This document shows, piece by piece, positions 1-8,577 of a stretch of 64,000 nucleotides of DNA. The position numbers were made by a program, and so were the translations under genes. Every line of letters starts with the position of its first letter. Position 1 is the first letter of the stretch. The stretch comes from Bog-375 sp049587755 (lineage in GTDB: Bacteria > Acidobacteriota > Terriglobia > Bryobacterales > Bryobacteraceae): assembly GCA_049587755.1 (NCBI GenBank), contig JBAVEN010000094.1:1-64000 (forward strand), written 5' to 3'. Below the pieces are notes generated by a model. The model ran no database searches, was not told the origin of the DNA, and saw nothing but the letters and a program-made list of their open reading frames with translations.

Positions 1-381
1 GAAGTACGCCGTGTCCGCCACCCCGCTGTTGTTCAGGTACAGCTCCGCTTTGCGCGCGATCCACCGCGGGTCCCGCTCATAACGCTGCTTGGTGATCGGG
101 TCCTGCACGTCGCCAATCATCACCAGCGTCGGCGTCTCCGCAAACGGGTCCATCAGCGCCGTCTCCGGATCCGGAATCAGCAGCATGTCGCTTTCGTGGA
201 TCGCCGCCCAGCCGCGGATGCTCGATCCGTCCATTCCAAATCCGTCCTCAAAGCTGCTCTCGTCCAGTTCGCTCATCGGATAGGAAACGTGATGCTGCAA
301 GCTCGGAATATCGGTGAACCGCAGATCCAGTTGCTTGGCATCGTTCTTCTTGGCAAATTCCAATACTTCTTTCGGAGTCAC
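1..381 (-). CDS. glnA: Glutamine synthetase, type I (N-terminal part; runs off the left edge)
   Basis: Cytoplasmic ATP-dependent ligase that makes glutamine from glutamate and ammonia. Only the first 127 residues are in the window. They hold the N-terminal beta-grasp domain and the family block GMDGSSIRGW (residues 49-58), followed by ESDMLLIPDPETALMDPF. The start is GTG at 379-381, preceded on the minus strand by AAGGAG with a 9-nt spacer. No regulator-binding site is evident upstream. Identity is firm from this signature; subtype (I-beta or other) cannot be judged without the C-terminal adenylylation region. Confidence 0.93.
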   Translation of the reverse strand, partial: MTPKEVLEFAKKNDAKQLDLRFTDIPSLQHHVSYPMSELDESSFEDGFGMDGSSIRGWAAIHESDMLLIPDPETALMDPFAETPTLVMIGDVQDPITKQRYERDPRWIARKAELYLNNSGVADTAYF

Positions 382-699
382 TGATAATTTCTCCTTACGG
401 GTTGCCCAGAGCGGGCGAAAAACGGCCTTCACGATCCGGATGGATGGTGGACCATGTTCGATTTTAGGAGGCCCGGCGCCAGAATGCCAATAAAAAGAAT
501 CGATTGCGCCGATTGGCGTTGGCTTGGAGTGGCAGCCGGCCGGACCCCCTTACTTAGCCGGCGGCAGCCGGTCAGTTCCGATTTGCCGACTTTTCGCTCG
601 TCGAGATTGGCCAGTTTCCGATCACCCCGTTTTGTCCGCGACATCGCAGCAGCGGCTTAGGGTTAATTGCGGGGGATACCGTTGAGTACGGGTCGGGCC
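382..699. other. Intergenic stretch, no gene recognised
   Basis: This is the 318-bp gap between the glnA start and the 3' end of the next minus-strand gene. It must contain the glnA promoter, but I see no clear -35/-10 pair. Short reading frames here on both strands have no family features, signal peptide or ribosome-binding site. Confidence 0.5.
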
Positions 700-1269
700 T
701 CACCAGGGAACCCCGACACGGTAATCCGGCGTGAATATCACGCCGGAAACCCACGGACCTTGGATAAGCCCAGACTTGCCGCCCGGCAGTTGGACAGGTA
801 TCCCACCTTCGTTAGGCTTCATCGAGAAATGATCGAGTACCAGTTGATGCCAATTGTCCTCCCAATTCCTTTGAGCTTGAAGGAGTGCCGCCTTGGCTTC
901 CTCCATCTCCCGATGCAGAGACGCAGCATCTTGCCGTTCCTTTTCTGAAAGCACCACAGCAGACGCCACCGAGGAAAGCGGCTGTGGAATGGCTGAATCC
1001 TGCCGAGCGAACGCGACTCGGAAGTCGGACGCGAACCGCAGGGCCGGCAGCTCCGGGTGTGCCCTCTGGTAGGTCTGATAGAAATCCTGCCACGCCGCCG
1101 TTGCTTTCCTATCGCGATCTTGAGCGCCTTTGAGATCTTCAGCAGCCTGCTTCGCCTTCGCCGACTCGGCGGTGGAGAGATAGATAACTGGAGCGACCTC
1201 CTGCGCTACACAAGGCAGCCACGGGATGCAAATGATCGACACGGCAAAGCTCGAAAGAAACGATCTCAT
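700..1269 (-). CDS. Secreted coiled-coil protein of unknown function
   Basis: Predicted 189-aa exported protein. The first about 23 residues (MRSFLSSFAVSIICIPWLPC...AQE) form a signal peptide. The middle is rich in A, K, E and Q; residues about 118-150 have heptad-like charge (SEKERQ...HREMEEAKAALLQAQRN) and probably form a coiled coil. The C-terminus ends in a short hydrophobic/aromatic stretch. The frame stays open well upstream (to 1674), but the signal peptide fixes the start at 1269. It is divergent from the S55 peptidase gene, with a 154-bp shared upstream region. I do not recognise a family. Confidence 0.7.
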   Translation of the reverse strand: MRSFLSSFAVSIICIPWLPCVAQEVAPVIYLSTAESAKAKQAAEDLKGAQDRDRKATAAWQDFYQTYQRAHPELPALRFASDFRVAFARQDSAIPQPLSSVASAVVLSEKERQDAASLHREMEEAKAALLQAQRNWEDNWHQLVLDHFSMKPNEGGIPVQLPGGKSGLIQGPWVSGVIFTPDYRVGVPW

Positions 1270-1412
1270 AATGACTGGATCATACGTCTCGCCGAGGCAC
1301 AATTCAAGGTCAAGCCTTCGGCGCTCACTGAGTTGATGCAACACGCGATGCCGCGATTCTGCTATCTGTGCCCTTCGGCCGGTGCGCGCGTAAGGTCGGC
1401 CAGCCACGCGGC

Positions 1413-1418
1413 TACAAT
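1413..1418 (+). promoter_or_regulatory. Possible -10 element (TACAAT) just before the S55 peptidase start
   Basis: TACAAT lies only about 6 nt before the GTG start at 1424, so transcription would begin at or next to the start codon, as in leaderless mRNAs. No Shine-Dalgarno sequence precedes this GTG. No convincing -35 hexamer is visible, so this is tentative. Confidence 0.3.
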
Positions 1419-1423
1419 AAGAT

Positions 1424-3181
1424 GTGCTTCGTTGCGCAATCCCGGCCGTTCTCGCGTTTGCCGCGGGGCTGGCCGCGCAAACCGCGTTCTTTCCCCTCAA
1501 GGACGTCCGTGCGGGCATGCACGGCACCGGCCGAACGGTGTTCACGGGAAGCAAGGTCGAGGAGTTCCAGGTTGAGATTCTGGGCATCCTGGATAACGTC
1601 GGGCCCAAGCAATCGTTGATCCTGGCGCGCCTTTCCGGCGGACCCCTGGACCACGACGGGGTGATGGAAGGCATGAGCGGCAGCCCGATTTATCTCGGTG
1701 GCAAACTGGCCGGCGCGGTGGCCATGGCTTTTCCCTTCGCCAAAGATCCGATTGCCGCCATCCGGCCCATCGAGGACATGGTGCGGCCCTCGGTGGTGTC
1801 CGCCGCGCCCAAAGCCGGCCGCGTCTCGCTGGCCGACGCCGACCTCACCCATATCTTCCAAAAACCGCCGCCAGCCCTCCAGGGCGGCTCGCGGATGGTG
1901 GATATCGCCACCCCGATCGGTTTCGGAGGGTTCAGCCGGGCCACGCTCGACGCCTTCACGCCGCAATTGCGGCAACTCGGCCTGGAGCCGCGGCAGATGA
2001 TCTCGGTTGGCGGCGAGAGTGCTACCAAAATGGGCAACCCGGCGGACCTGAAACCGGGCTCGATGATCTCCGTGCTGCTGCTGGCAGGCGATTTCAGCGT
2101 GGGCGCGCAGGGCACGGTGACCCTTATCCAAGGCAATCGCGTCTTTGCGTTCGGCCACCGGTTCCTCGATCTCGGCCCCACCGCCCTGCCCTTTGCGCGC
2201 GCCGAAGTGATTTCCGTGGTAGCCAGCAGCAATACCTCGTTCAAGCTGTCGACGTCGAAAGAGTGGATGGGCACAATCCGCCTGGATGGCAACACCGCGG
2301 TTGCCGGCGACCTGGGGACGCTACCGGCTCTGGTCCCGGTTTCCATCGCCGTCTCGCGCGCCGGCCGCCCCATCGGCAGCTATCGCATGCAGATGGTGGG
2401 CGACCCGCTGCTTTCCCCGCTGCTGCTGCAAATGGCCGTCTTTTCCGTGATCGATTCGACCGAGCGCGCGGTGGGCGCCGCCAGCATGCGCGTCAGCGGT
2501 GAAATCCAGTTTCAAAACGCGCCGGCGCCGCTGCGTATCCAAAACCTGTTCTCCTCCGACACCGGCGCGGCACAGCAGGTCTCGCTGAGCGCGGCCATTC
2601 CACTGGCCTTCGTGATGCAAAGCGGTTTTGACGGGCTGAAGCTCAAGAGCGTGTCGATGGACGTCGACGCGTTCGATCAGAAAAAGGAATGGACCATCGA
2701 TGCGGTCTCCGCGTCGCGCCGCGAAGTCCGGCCCGGCGAAGTGGTGCGGCTGCGCGTTCTGCTTGCCGGCGATAATGGCGCCGAGGCTGCGCGCACGCTC
2801 GATTACCGCGTGCCGATCGGAGCGCAGGCCGGTCCGCTGTACTTCACGGTCTCGGATGCGACCGTCGCCAATCTCACCGATTTCGCGCCGGCGATTGTCG
2901 CCAACGCTCACAGCGCCGGCCAGGTTATCGCCACCGCCAACAACCTGCACGCCAACAATAAGGCTTACGTGCGGGTCTGGCGCGCCGAACCGGCGTTTCA
3001 ACTGGAGGGCACGGAATTGCCTGCTCCGCCCGCCTCGGTGACGCTGGTGCTGGAGACCGCGCAAAACAACGTCGCCGGCATCACCCAGGTGCGCAATTCC
3101 AAGATCGCGGAAATGGAGATCGATGGCGGCGACATGATGATTTCCGGCGTCAAAACCATTCAAGTGGAAGTGAAACCATGA
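1424..3181 (+). CDS. Secreted SpoIVB-type (S55) peptidase-domain protein
   Basis: Predicted 585-aa exported protein. A signal peptide covers residues 1-19. The S55 domain follows: RAGMHGTG carries a candidate catalytic His33, and GMSGSPIY (residues 83-90) carries candidate nucleophile Ser85. In SpoIVB this domain cleaves a regulatory protein outside the cell membrane; the substrate here is unknown. A second conserved block, FAFGHRFLDLG, lies near residue 240. The C-terminal 200 residues look beta-rich. The GTG start lacks a ribosome-binding site. The TGA stop overlaps the ATG of the next gene (ATGA), so the two are probably translationally coupled. Confidence 0.82.
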   Translation: MLRCAIPAVLAFAAGLAAQTAFFPLKDVRAGMHGTGRTVFTGSKVEEFQVEILGILDNVGPKQSLILARLSGGPLDHDGVMEGMSGSPIYLGGKLAGAVAMAFPFAKDPIAAIRPIEDMVRPSVVSAAPKAGRVSLADADLTHIFQKPPPALQGGSRMVDIATPIGFGGFSRATLDAFTPQLRQLGLEPRQMISVGGESATKMGNPADLKPGSMISVLLLAGDFSVGAQGTVTLIQGNRVFAFGHRFLDLGPTALPFARAEVISVVASSNTSFKLSTSKEWMGTIRLDGNTAVAGDLGTLPALVPVSIAVSRAGRPIGSYRMQMVGDPLLSPLLLQMAVFSVIDSTERAVGAASMRVSGEIQFQNAPAPLRIQNLFSSDTGAAQQVSLSAAIPLAFVMQSGFDGLKLKSVSMDVDAFDQKKEWTIDAVSASRREVRPGEVVRLRVLLAGDNGAEAARTLDYRVPIGAQAGPLYFTVSDATVANLTDFAPAIVANAHSAGQVIATANNLHANNKAYVRVWRAEPAFQLEGTELPAPPASVTLVLETAQNNVAGITQVRNSKIAEMEIDGGDMMISGVKTIQVEVKP

Positions 3182-5571
3182 TTGCTGGAACCAAGTGTGG
3201 CGCGCGTACTCCTGCGTGCAGCGTCGGCACTCGTGCCGACGCCGATGTCCAGTGCGCTAGCGCGTGTCGAGAAGAGTCTCGACACGGCACGCACGAGTGC
3301 GTGCGCCACGGCAATGCCTTTGGAGTCGTTCTCACGGCGACCGCTTTGTTGCTCCCCTGGGTTGCCGCGGCCAGCTCCACCACGGCATGGGAAATGGGCT
3401 CCTGGAGCGACTTTATCCGCGGCCGCTTTCAGGGCGTCTCGCTCAGCCGCGAGGGACGCTTGTCGCTCTCGCCCAAGGTGGAAACCGTCTTCAGCTCCGA
3501 TCAACCGGTCATCTGGGCGGTAGCCGAAGCGCCCGACGGCGCGCTCTACGCCGCCACCGGCAACCGCGGGCGCGTTTACCGCATCGGCCGCGACGGCGTC
3601 TCCAGCCTGCTGTGGACCGCCGACCGGCCCGAGGTGTTCGCCCTCGCCATCGGCCGCGACGGTGCGCTCTACGCCGGCTCGTCGCCGGATGGCAAGGTCT
3701 ACCGCATCCAGCACGGACACGCCGAGGAATACTTCGCGCCGCACGCCCGTTACATCTGGTCGCTGGCGGTGGCGCCGGATGGCGCGCTTTTCGTCGGCAC
3801 TGGCGACCAGGGCAAGGTCTTCCGCGTGGACGCGCCCGGCAAGGGCGAACTCTACTACGACACCGGCCAATCGCACGTCACCGGACTGGCGCTCGATGCC
3901 CAGGGCCGCCTGCTGGCCGGCACCGAGCCGAACGGCATCCTCTACCGCATCTCCGCCAAGGACAAGGCCTTCGTTTTATACAACGCCAACTTGCCGGAGA
4001 TTCGCGCCATCGTGCCCATGCCCGATGGCTCCGTGTACGCCGCCGCTCTGGGCGGTTCGGTGGCGAAGTTGGCACAAGCCGCCAACCAGGGCGTGCAGGG
4101 CACGGGCGGCGGCCAGCCCGGAACCGCGGTCACCACCAGCATCACCGTGGAGGCGCAGTCCACCGGGCCGGGCGGTGAAATCAAACCGCCCACCGCTGCC
4201 CCGCCGGGCCAGCCCCAAACACCCAGTGCAGGCGTGCCGCAGGTCAGCACGCAATTCACTCCCGCGGTCGATCTTGGCAACGTCGAAAAATCCGCGGTTT
4301 ACCGCATCAACCCCGACAACACGGTCGAAACGCTGTGGAGCTCGAAGGAAGAAGACGTCTATGACGTGCTCCCTCTCGGCACCCAGATTTTGTTTTCCAC
4401 CGACCTGAACGGCCGCATTTACCGTCTGGCGCCCGACCGCCGCGTGACCCTGGTCACCCAGACCAACGAAAGCGAAACCACCCGCCTGCTGCCTTCCGGG
4501 CATACGGTTCTCGCCGCCACCGCCAACATGGGCCGCATTCTCCGGCTCGGTGAAACGCCTGGCATGGCTGGCGAGTACGAAGCGCCGGCGCACGATGCCG
4601 GCTCCGCCTCGCGCTGGGGCAGCCTGCGCTGGCGCGCCGAGGTGCCCTCCGGCTGCACGCTCACCTTCCGCACCCGCTCCGGCAACACCGCCAAGCCCGA
4701 TCGCACCTGGAGCGACTGGTCGGAACCGCTGCGCAACCCGTCCGGCTCGCCCATCGCCAGCCCCAACGCCCGCTACGTGCAATGGAAAGCCGAGATATCC
4801 GGCGGCGGCGCCGCTACCCCGGCGGTCGATAGCGTCACCCTGTCTTACCTGCCGCAGAATATGCCGCCGGTAATTCACAGCATCAACGTGGTGACGCAGA
4901 CGTCGGCCGCTGCCCAGAGCGCCAAACAGGCTGCCCCCTCCGGCAGCGCGGCGTACAGCGTCACCGTTACCGATTCGGGCGACGCCGGCTCGGCCGCCGG
5001 AACCACCACCCAATACATGCCTCACGCCGCGCAGCAGCAGATCACCGTGGTCTGGCAGGCCGATGACCCGGACGGCGACCGGCTGGTCTACAGCGTCTAC
5101 TTCCGCGGCGCGGACGAGACGCAGTGGAAGTTGCTGAAAGCCGACCTCCACGACAATTCCCTCACCTTCGATGCCGACGTACTGGCTGACGGCCAGTATT
5201 ACTTCCGCGTCGTCGCCTCCGACCGCGAAGTCAACCCGCCGGCCACCGCGCTCGAGGCGCAACTGGTGAGTACGCCGGTGATGATCGATAACACGCCGCC
5301 GGCCGTGACCGTGCTCAGCGTCAGCCGCACCGGGGCCTCCGCGCACATCGAATGGGAAGCAGTGGATGCCGCGTCGCCATTGCGGCACGCCGAGTACTCC
5401 CTGGACGCCGCCACTTGGGTGCCGATGGAGGCCGCCGACGGTGTGATCGATTCGCAGCGGGAGAAGTTCGTCCTGGACCTCGCCGATCTCGCCCCAGGCG
5501 AACACCTGGTGGTGCTGCGCGCCGCTGACAGCGCCAACAACACCGGCGTGGCCAAGGTCATTCTCAAATAG
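3178..5571 (+). CDS. Secreted beta-propeller protein with C-terminal Ig/Fn3-like region
   Basis: Predicted extracytoplasmic protein, 797 aa from ATG 3178. Residues about 110-330 hold repeated propeller blades (pattern DGALYA...GRVYRI, DGALFVGTGDQGKVFRV). A proline-rich linker follows, then more blades, then beta-sandwich regions up to the C-terminus (DPDGDRLVYSVYFRG). The function is unknown. The first 41 codons read through a cluster of palindromic repeats. A GTG at 3301 starts a normal signal peptide (RHGNAFGVVLTATALLLPWV), so the mature N-terminus is better explained by that start. The ATG overlaps the stop of the S55 gene, which suggests the two products work together. Confidence 0.75.
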   Translation: MIAGTKCGARTPACSVGTRADADVQCASACREESRHGTHECVRHGNAFGVVLTATALLLPWVAAASSTTAWEMGSWSDFIRGRFQGVSLSREGRLSLSPKVETVFSSDQPVIWAVAEAPDGALYAATGNRGRVYRIGRDGVSSLLWTADRPEVFALAIGRDGALYAGSSPDGKVYRIQHGHAEEYFAPHARYIWSLAVAPDGALFVGTGDQGKVFRVDAPGKGELYYDTGQSHVTGLALDAQGRLLAGTEPNGILYRISAKDKAFVLYNANLPEIRAIVPMPDGSVYAAALGGSVAKLAQAANQGVQGTGGGQPGTAVTTSITVEAQSTGPGGEIKPPTAAPPGQPQTPSAGVPQVSTQFTPAVDLGNVEKSAVYRINPDNTVETLWSSKEEDVYDVLPLGTQILFSTDLNGRIYRLAPDRRVTLVTQTNESETTRLLPSGHTVLAATANMGRILRLGETPGMAGEYEAPAHDAGSASRWGSLRWRAEVPSGCTLTFRTRSGNTAKPDRTWSDWSEPLRNPSGSPIASPNARYVQWKAEISGGGAATPAVDSVTLSYLPQNMPPVIHSINVVTQTSAAAQSAKQAAPSGSAAYSVTVTDSGDAGSAAGTTTQYMPHAAQQQITVVWQADDPDGDRLVYSVYFRGADETQWKLLKADLHDNSLTFDADVLADGQYYFRVVASDREVNPPATALEAQLVSTPVMIDNTPPAVTVLSVSRTGASAHIEWEAVDAASPLRHAEYSLDAATWVPMEAADGVIDSQREKFVLDLADLAPGEHLVVLRAADSANNTGVAKVILK
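3201..3307. repeat. Cluster of palindromes (REP-like), inside the 5' end of a coding frame
   Basis: Four hairpins lie in a row. An imperfect one is at 3201-3219. GCGTCGGCAC/GTGCCGACGC with a 2-nt loop is at 3221-3242. GTGTCGAGA/TCTCGACAC with a 4-nt loop is at 3264-3285. GCACGCAC/GTGCGTGC with a 2-nt loop is at 3287-3304. A degenerate relative of the first arm lies at about 5597-5620, after the same gene. The arrangement resembles REP/BIME elements. Confidence 0.8.
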
Positions 5572-5690
5572 GCCATGCAGGCGAAATGGCGCCGCGCGCT
5601 CCCGCGTGCATGGTAAACGTGCGCCCCAATCGCGGCGGAACTTGAAAGCCCCTGCGCGACCGGCTATATTGGGCAAAGAAAAGGCGAAGC

Positions 5691-6947
5691 GTGGAGGACC
5701 TCCAGCAACAACTCGCCGCCCTGCGCCGCCGCGTGGCGCGCATTGACCGCAAGTACGCGGTTGCGCCACCCGCCGCTCCCCGCACAACGCCGGCGGAAGG
5801 CTGCGCCATCGAGCAGTTGATCTCGGGCGAGTTGGTGCGCACGCCGCACGGCGAGCACTTCGAAACGGAAAAGCTTTGGGAGCGCCATCGCCGACACGGC
5901 AGCGTGTACATTTCGGACCTTGCCGAGCTGCCCGCCGATCTACTCGATTCGCTTTCGGGCGGCGCGATTCCAGAGAGCCCCCCCACGCGGTGGGCCTTCC
6001 TCGATACCGAGACTACCGGCCTTGCCGGCGGCACCGGCACCTGCGCTTTCCTGGTGGGCGTCGGCGCCATTGAGCCCGCCGGCTTCCGGCTGCGCCAGTT
6101 CTTTATGCGCGATTACGGCGACGAAGCCTCGCTGCTGTGGCGGCTGGCTGAGCACCTGGCGCAGTTCGATGTGCTGGTGACTTACAACGGCAAGGCTTTC
6201 GACCAGCCGCTGCTGGAAACGCGGTTCCGCATGTGCCGCTCGCAGGGCGCGCCGCCCGATCCGTTCGGCCGCATGGGGCACCTGGACCTGCTCTTTGGCG
6301 CGCGCCGCCTCTGGAAGCTGCGCCTGGAAAGCTGCCGCCTGGTGGAATTGGAAAACCAGATCCTCGGCGTGGAGCGCCAGGGCGATCTGCCCGGCGAGAT
6401 GATTCCCTACGTCTACTTCGAATATTTGCGCACCGCGCAGGCGTTCAAGCTGGTGCCTATCTTTCATCACAACGCCATCGACATCCTCTCGCTCGCCTGC
6501 CTGACGGCGATTGTGCCGTTCGCTTTCCGCTCGCCTGGGACGGCGATGCTGCGGCACGGCGCGGATTGGATCGGCCTCGCGCGCTGGATGCAGCAGGCCG
6601 GGCGGCGTGAAGAAGCGCTCGGCCTGTTTCGCCGCGCGGTGGACGCGGGCCTGCCGGACCACCTGCTGTTCCGCACGCTATGGGACGTGGCCGGGCTCGA
6701 AAAACGCCTCGGCCACGGTGAAGCCGCGCTGGCGGCGATGACGAACCTTGCCGCCGCGCACAATCCATACCGCGCGCAAGCGCTAGCCGAGCTGGCGAAG
6801 CACTATGAACATCGCGAGCGCAATCCCGCCATGGCGCTGGAAATGACACGCGCCGCGCTCGAGGTCGAAGACTCGCCGGCGCTGCGCCGCCGCGAGCATC
6901 GGCTGCGAACGCGGCTCGCCAGGCAAGCGGCGAAGCTGGCGCTATAA
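5691..6947 (+). CDS. YprB-like ribonuclease-H-fold exonuclease with TPR-like C-terminus
   Basis: Predicted 418-aa cytoplasmic nuclease of the DEDD exonuclease superfamily (RNase_H_2/YprB-like). Motif I is DTETTG (Asp105, Glu107), motif II lies in NGKAFDQPLLETRF, a further acidic residue is in HLDLLFG, and the last motif is HHNAIDILSL. Residues about 290-410 look like helical TPR-type repeats (REEALGLFRRAVDAG). In Bacillus the relative yprB sits next to the helicase gene yprA; no helicase neighbours it here. The start is GTG 5691, with AAAAGG about 6 nt upstream. Confidence 0.85.
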   Translation: MEDLQQQLAALRRRVARIDRKYAVAPPAAPRTTPAEGCAIEQLISGELVRTPHGEHFETEKLWERHRRHGSVYISDLAELPADLLDSLSGGAIPESPPTRWAFLDTETTGLAGGTGTCAFLVGVGAIEPAGFRLRQFFMRDYGDEASLLWRLAEHLAQFDVLVTYNGKAFDQPLLETRFRMCRSQGAPPDPFGRMGHLDLLFGARRLWKLRLESCRLVELENQILGVERQGDLPGEMIPYVYFEYLRTAQAFKLVPIFHHNAIDILSLACLTAIVPFAFRSPGTAMLRHGADWIGLARWMQQAGRREEALGLFRRAVDAGLPDHLLFRTLWDVAGLEKRLGHGEAALAAMTNLAAAHNPYRAQALAELAKHYEHRERNPAMALEMTRAALEVEDSPALRRREHRLRTRLARQAAKLAL

Positions 6948-7028
6948 CAGGGCGTGAAGCTCGAGGGCCGACTCACTTGTGCAGCATGCCGGCTGCCGGT
7001 GTTCCGCCGGCTATACCCGATGGCCGCC

Positions 7029-8183
7029 TCAGATCGCGCGCGCAACGATCTCCTCAAGTTCCTCACGCGTCAGCTTGATCGGATTGCCCTTCATGCTGCT
7101 GGCCTCGGCTGCGCGGCAGGCCAGGAGCGGAATGTCGGACGCGGCCACCCCGTAGGCGCGGAGCGGAGGAATCTCGAAACGCCGGCACAATGCGGCTATC
7201 CATGCGATGCCGTCCGCCGCGGTCGCGTGCGGCCGCCCGGTGAGCAAGCGCGCCACTTCGTCGTAGCGGCCCAGCGCGCGACTCTCCGGCTCGCGTTGCC
7301 GCAGCGCTTCCACGTTGATTTCCATCGCCGGCGCCAGCAGCGCAGCGCACACGGCTCCATGCGGCGCGGGAAACTTGCCGCCCACCGGCGCGGCGAACCC
7401 GTGCACCGCGCCCAACCCGGCATTCGCCAACGACAATCCGCCGAGCAGGCTGGCCCAGCACATGCCGCAGCGGGCTTCCCGGTCGCCGCCATTCGCCCAC
7501 GCGCGCGGCAGCGACACCCCCGCCGTGCGCAGGCCCTCCACCGCGTACAAATCCGTCATCGCGTTGGCGCGCACCGAAACATAAGGCTCGATGAGCTGCG
7601 TCAGGGCATCGAGACCGGTCGATGCGGTCAGCGCCGGCGGCAGGTCCAACGTCAGCTCCGGGTCCACCACCGCCAGCCGCGGCAGCAGGTACGGGCTGCG
7701 CAGGCTGGCTTTCACGCCGTGTTCGTGCGCAGCCAGCACAGCGTTGCGGGTAACTTCCGAGCCGGTGCCGGCGGTGGTGGGAATGGCAATAAACGGCGCC
7801 GAAGGCTGCCGCAGCGGCTGGCCGCGCCCCACCACTTCCAGGTAATCGAGCGGTTCGCCCGGGTTGGTCAGCATCGCGGCCAGCGCCTTGCCGGCGTCGA
7901 TGGCGCTGCCGCCGCCCACGGCCACCACCAGGTCGCAGCCTTCGCCGCGCGCATAGGTGGTTCCGGCGGCAATCGTTTCGATCGCCGGTTCGCCGGAGAC
8001 ACGAAATGGCGCCGCCGTCACTCCAGCCGCTTCGAGCGCCCGCGCAAACGGCGCCGCCCGGTCCGCTCTTTCGCCCGTCACCAGCAGCGCGCGCCGCCCC
8101 ATCGCAGCTGCGGCACCGGCCGCTTCGCCAGCGGCGCCCTCGCCGAACACAATCCTCGACGCTGTCGCGAACTCGAAGCGCAT
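7029..8183 (-). CDS. Iron-containing (group III) alcohol dehydrogenase family protein
   Basis: Predicted 384-aa NAD(P)-dependent oxidoreductase. The nucleotide-binding GGGSAID motif is at residues 90-96, TTAGTGSE at 136-143, and metal-site residues at Asp192, His261 and His275. The fourth usual metal ligand, a His four residues after the Asp in the DALTH motif, is Gln196 here (DALTQ), so the metal site is altered. The frame extends upstream, but ATG 8183 matches the usual family N-terminus. It lies 5 bp downstream of the small monooxygenase gene and probably shares its transcript. The substrate cannot be inferred. Confidence 0.88.
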   Translation of the reverse strand: MRFEFATASRIVFGEGAAGEAAGAAAAMGRRALLVTGERADRAAPFARALEAAGVTAAPFRVSGEPAIETIAAGTTYARGEGCDLVVAVGGGSAIDAGKALAAMLTNPGEPLDYLEVVGRGQPLRQPSAPFIAIPTTAGTGSEVTRNAVLAAHEHGVKASLRSPYLLPRLAVVDPELTLDLPPALTASTGLDALTQLIEPYVSVRANAMTDLYAVEGLRTAGVSLPRAWANGGDREARCGMCWASLLGGLSLANAGLGAVHGFAAPVGGKFPAPHGAVCAALLAPAMEINVEALRQREPESRALGRYDEVARLLTGRPHATAADGIAWIAALCRRFEIPPLRAYGVAASDIPLLACRAAEASSMKGNPIKLTREELEEIVARAI

Positions 8184-8188
8184 CGCCT

Positions 8189-8512
8189 CTACCGAATCGT
8201 TGCCTCTACCATTCCCCCATCGGCCGGATCGATGGCGCGGTACAATTGCCGCGTGCGCGGCTCGGCGAACATATCCGCCGTCTTCGCAGCCCAGGCGAGG
8301 TAGTGCGCCGTCTCCTTGTGCGCCGCCTGCGCGGCGGCATCCCGGTACACTTCGATGAGCTGAAAACGCGTCGCATCGTCGGCCTGCTGCATCACATCGA
8401 ACCGTGCCACGCCTGGCTCCCGGCGGCTGTTGCGGGCGTTTTCGATGGTCGCTTCGCGGAAAGCTGCCACCGCTTCCGGCTTCACATGCACGTATACACA
8501 AAGAATCAGCAT
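8189..8512 (-). CDS. Antibiotic-biosynthesis-monooxygenase (ABM/YgiN-like) domain protein
   Basis: Predicted 107-aa single-domain protein of the dimeric ferredoxin-like ABM fold. It shows the usual pattern: VYVHVKPEAVAAFREAT, EPGVARFDV, FQLIEVYRD and AAHKETAHYLAW. Relatives include quinol monooxygenase YgiN and LsrG. ATG 8512 is chosen over an in-frame ATG six codons upstream because it starts directly on the first strand and has GGAGAG about 10 nt upstream. It is encoded just ahead of the iron alcohol dehydrogenase, which suggests a shared small-molecule oxidation step. Confidence 0.85.
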   Translation of the reverse strand: MLILCVYVHVKPEAVAAFREATIENARNSRREPGVARFDVMQQADDATRFQLIEVYRDAAAQAAHKETAHYLAWAAKTADMFAEPRTRQLYRAIDPADGGMVEATIR

Positions 8513-8577
8513 AAGAATCGCTCTCTCCAATTATCGGCAAACTCGGCCCTCGATTCTCGGCCGGGCCATAATGAATT

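Noticed and set aside
3976..5787. Long minus-strand frame (603 codons) opposite the propeller gene
   Set aside because: Low-complexity Arg/Gly/Ala/His-rich translation, no domain; a GC-rich shadow of the plus-strand gene.
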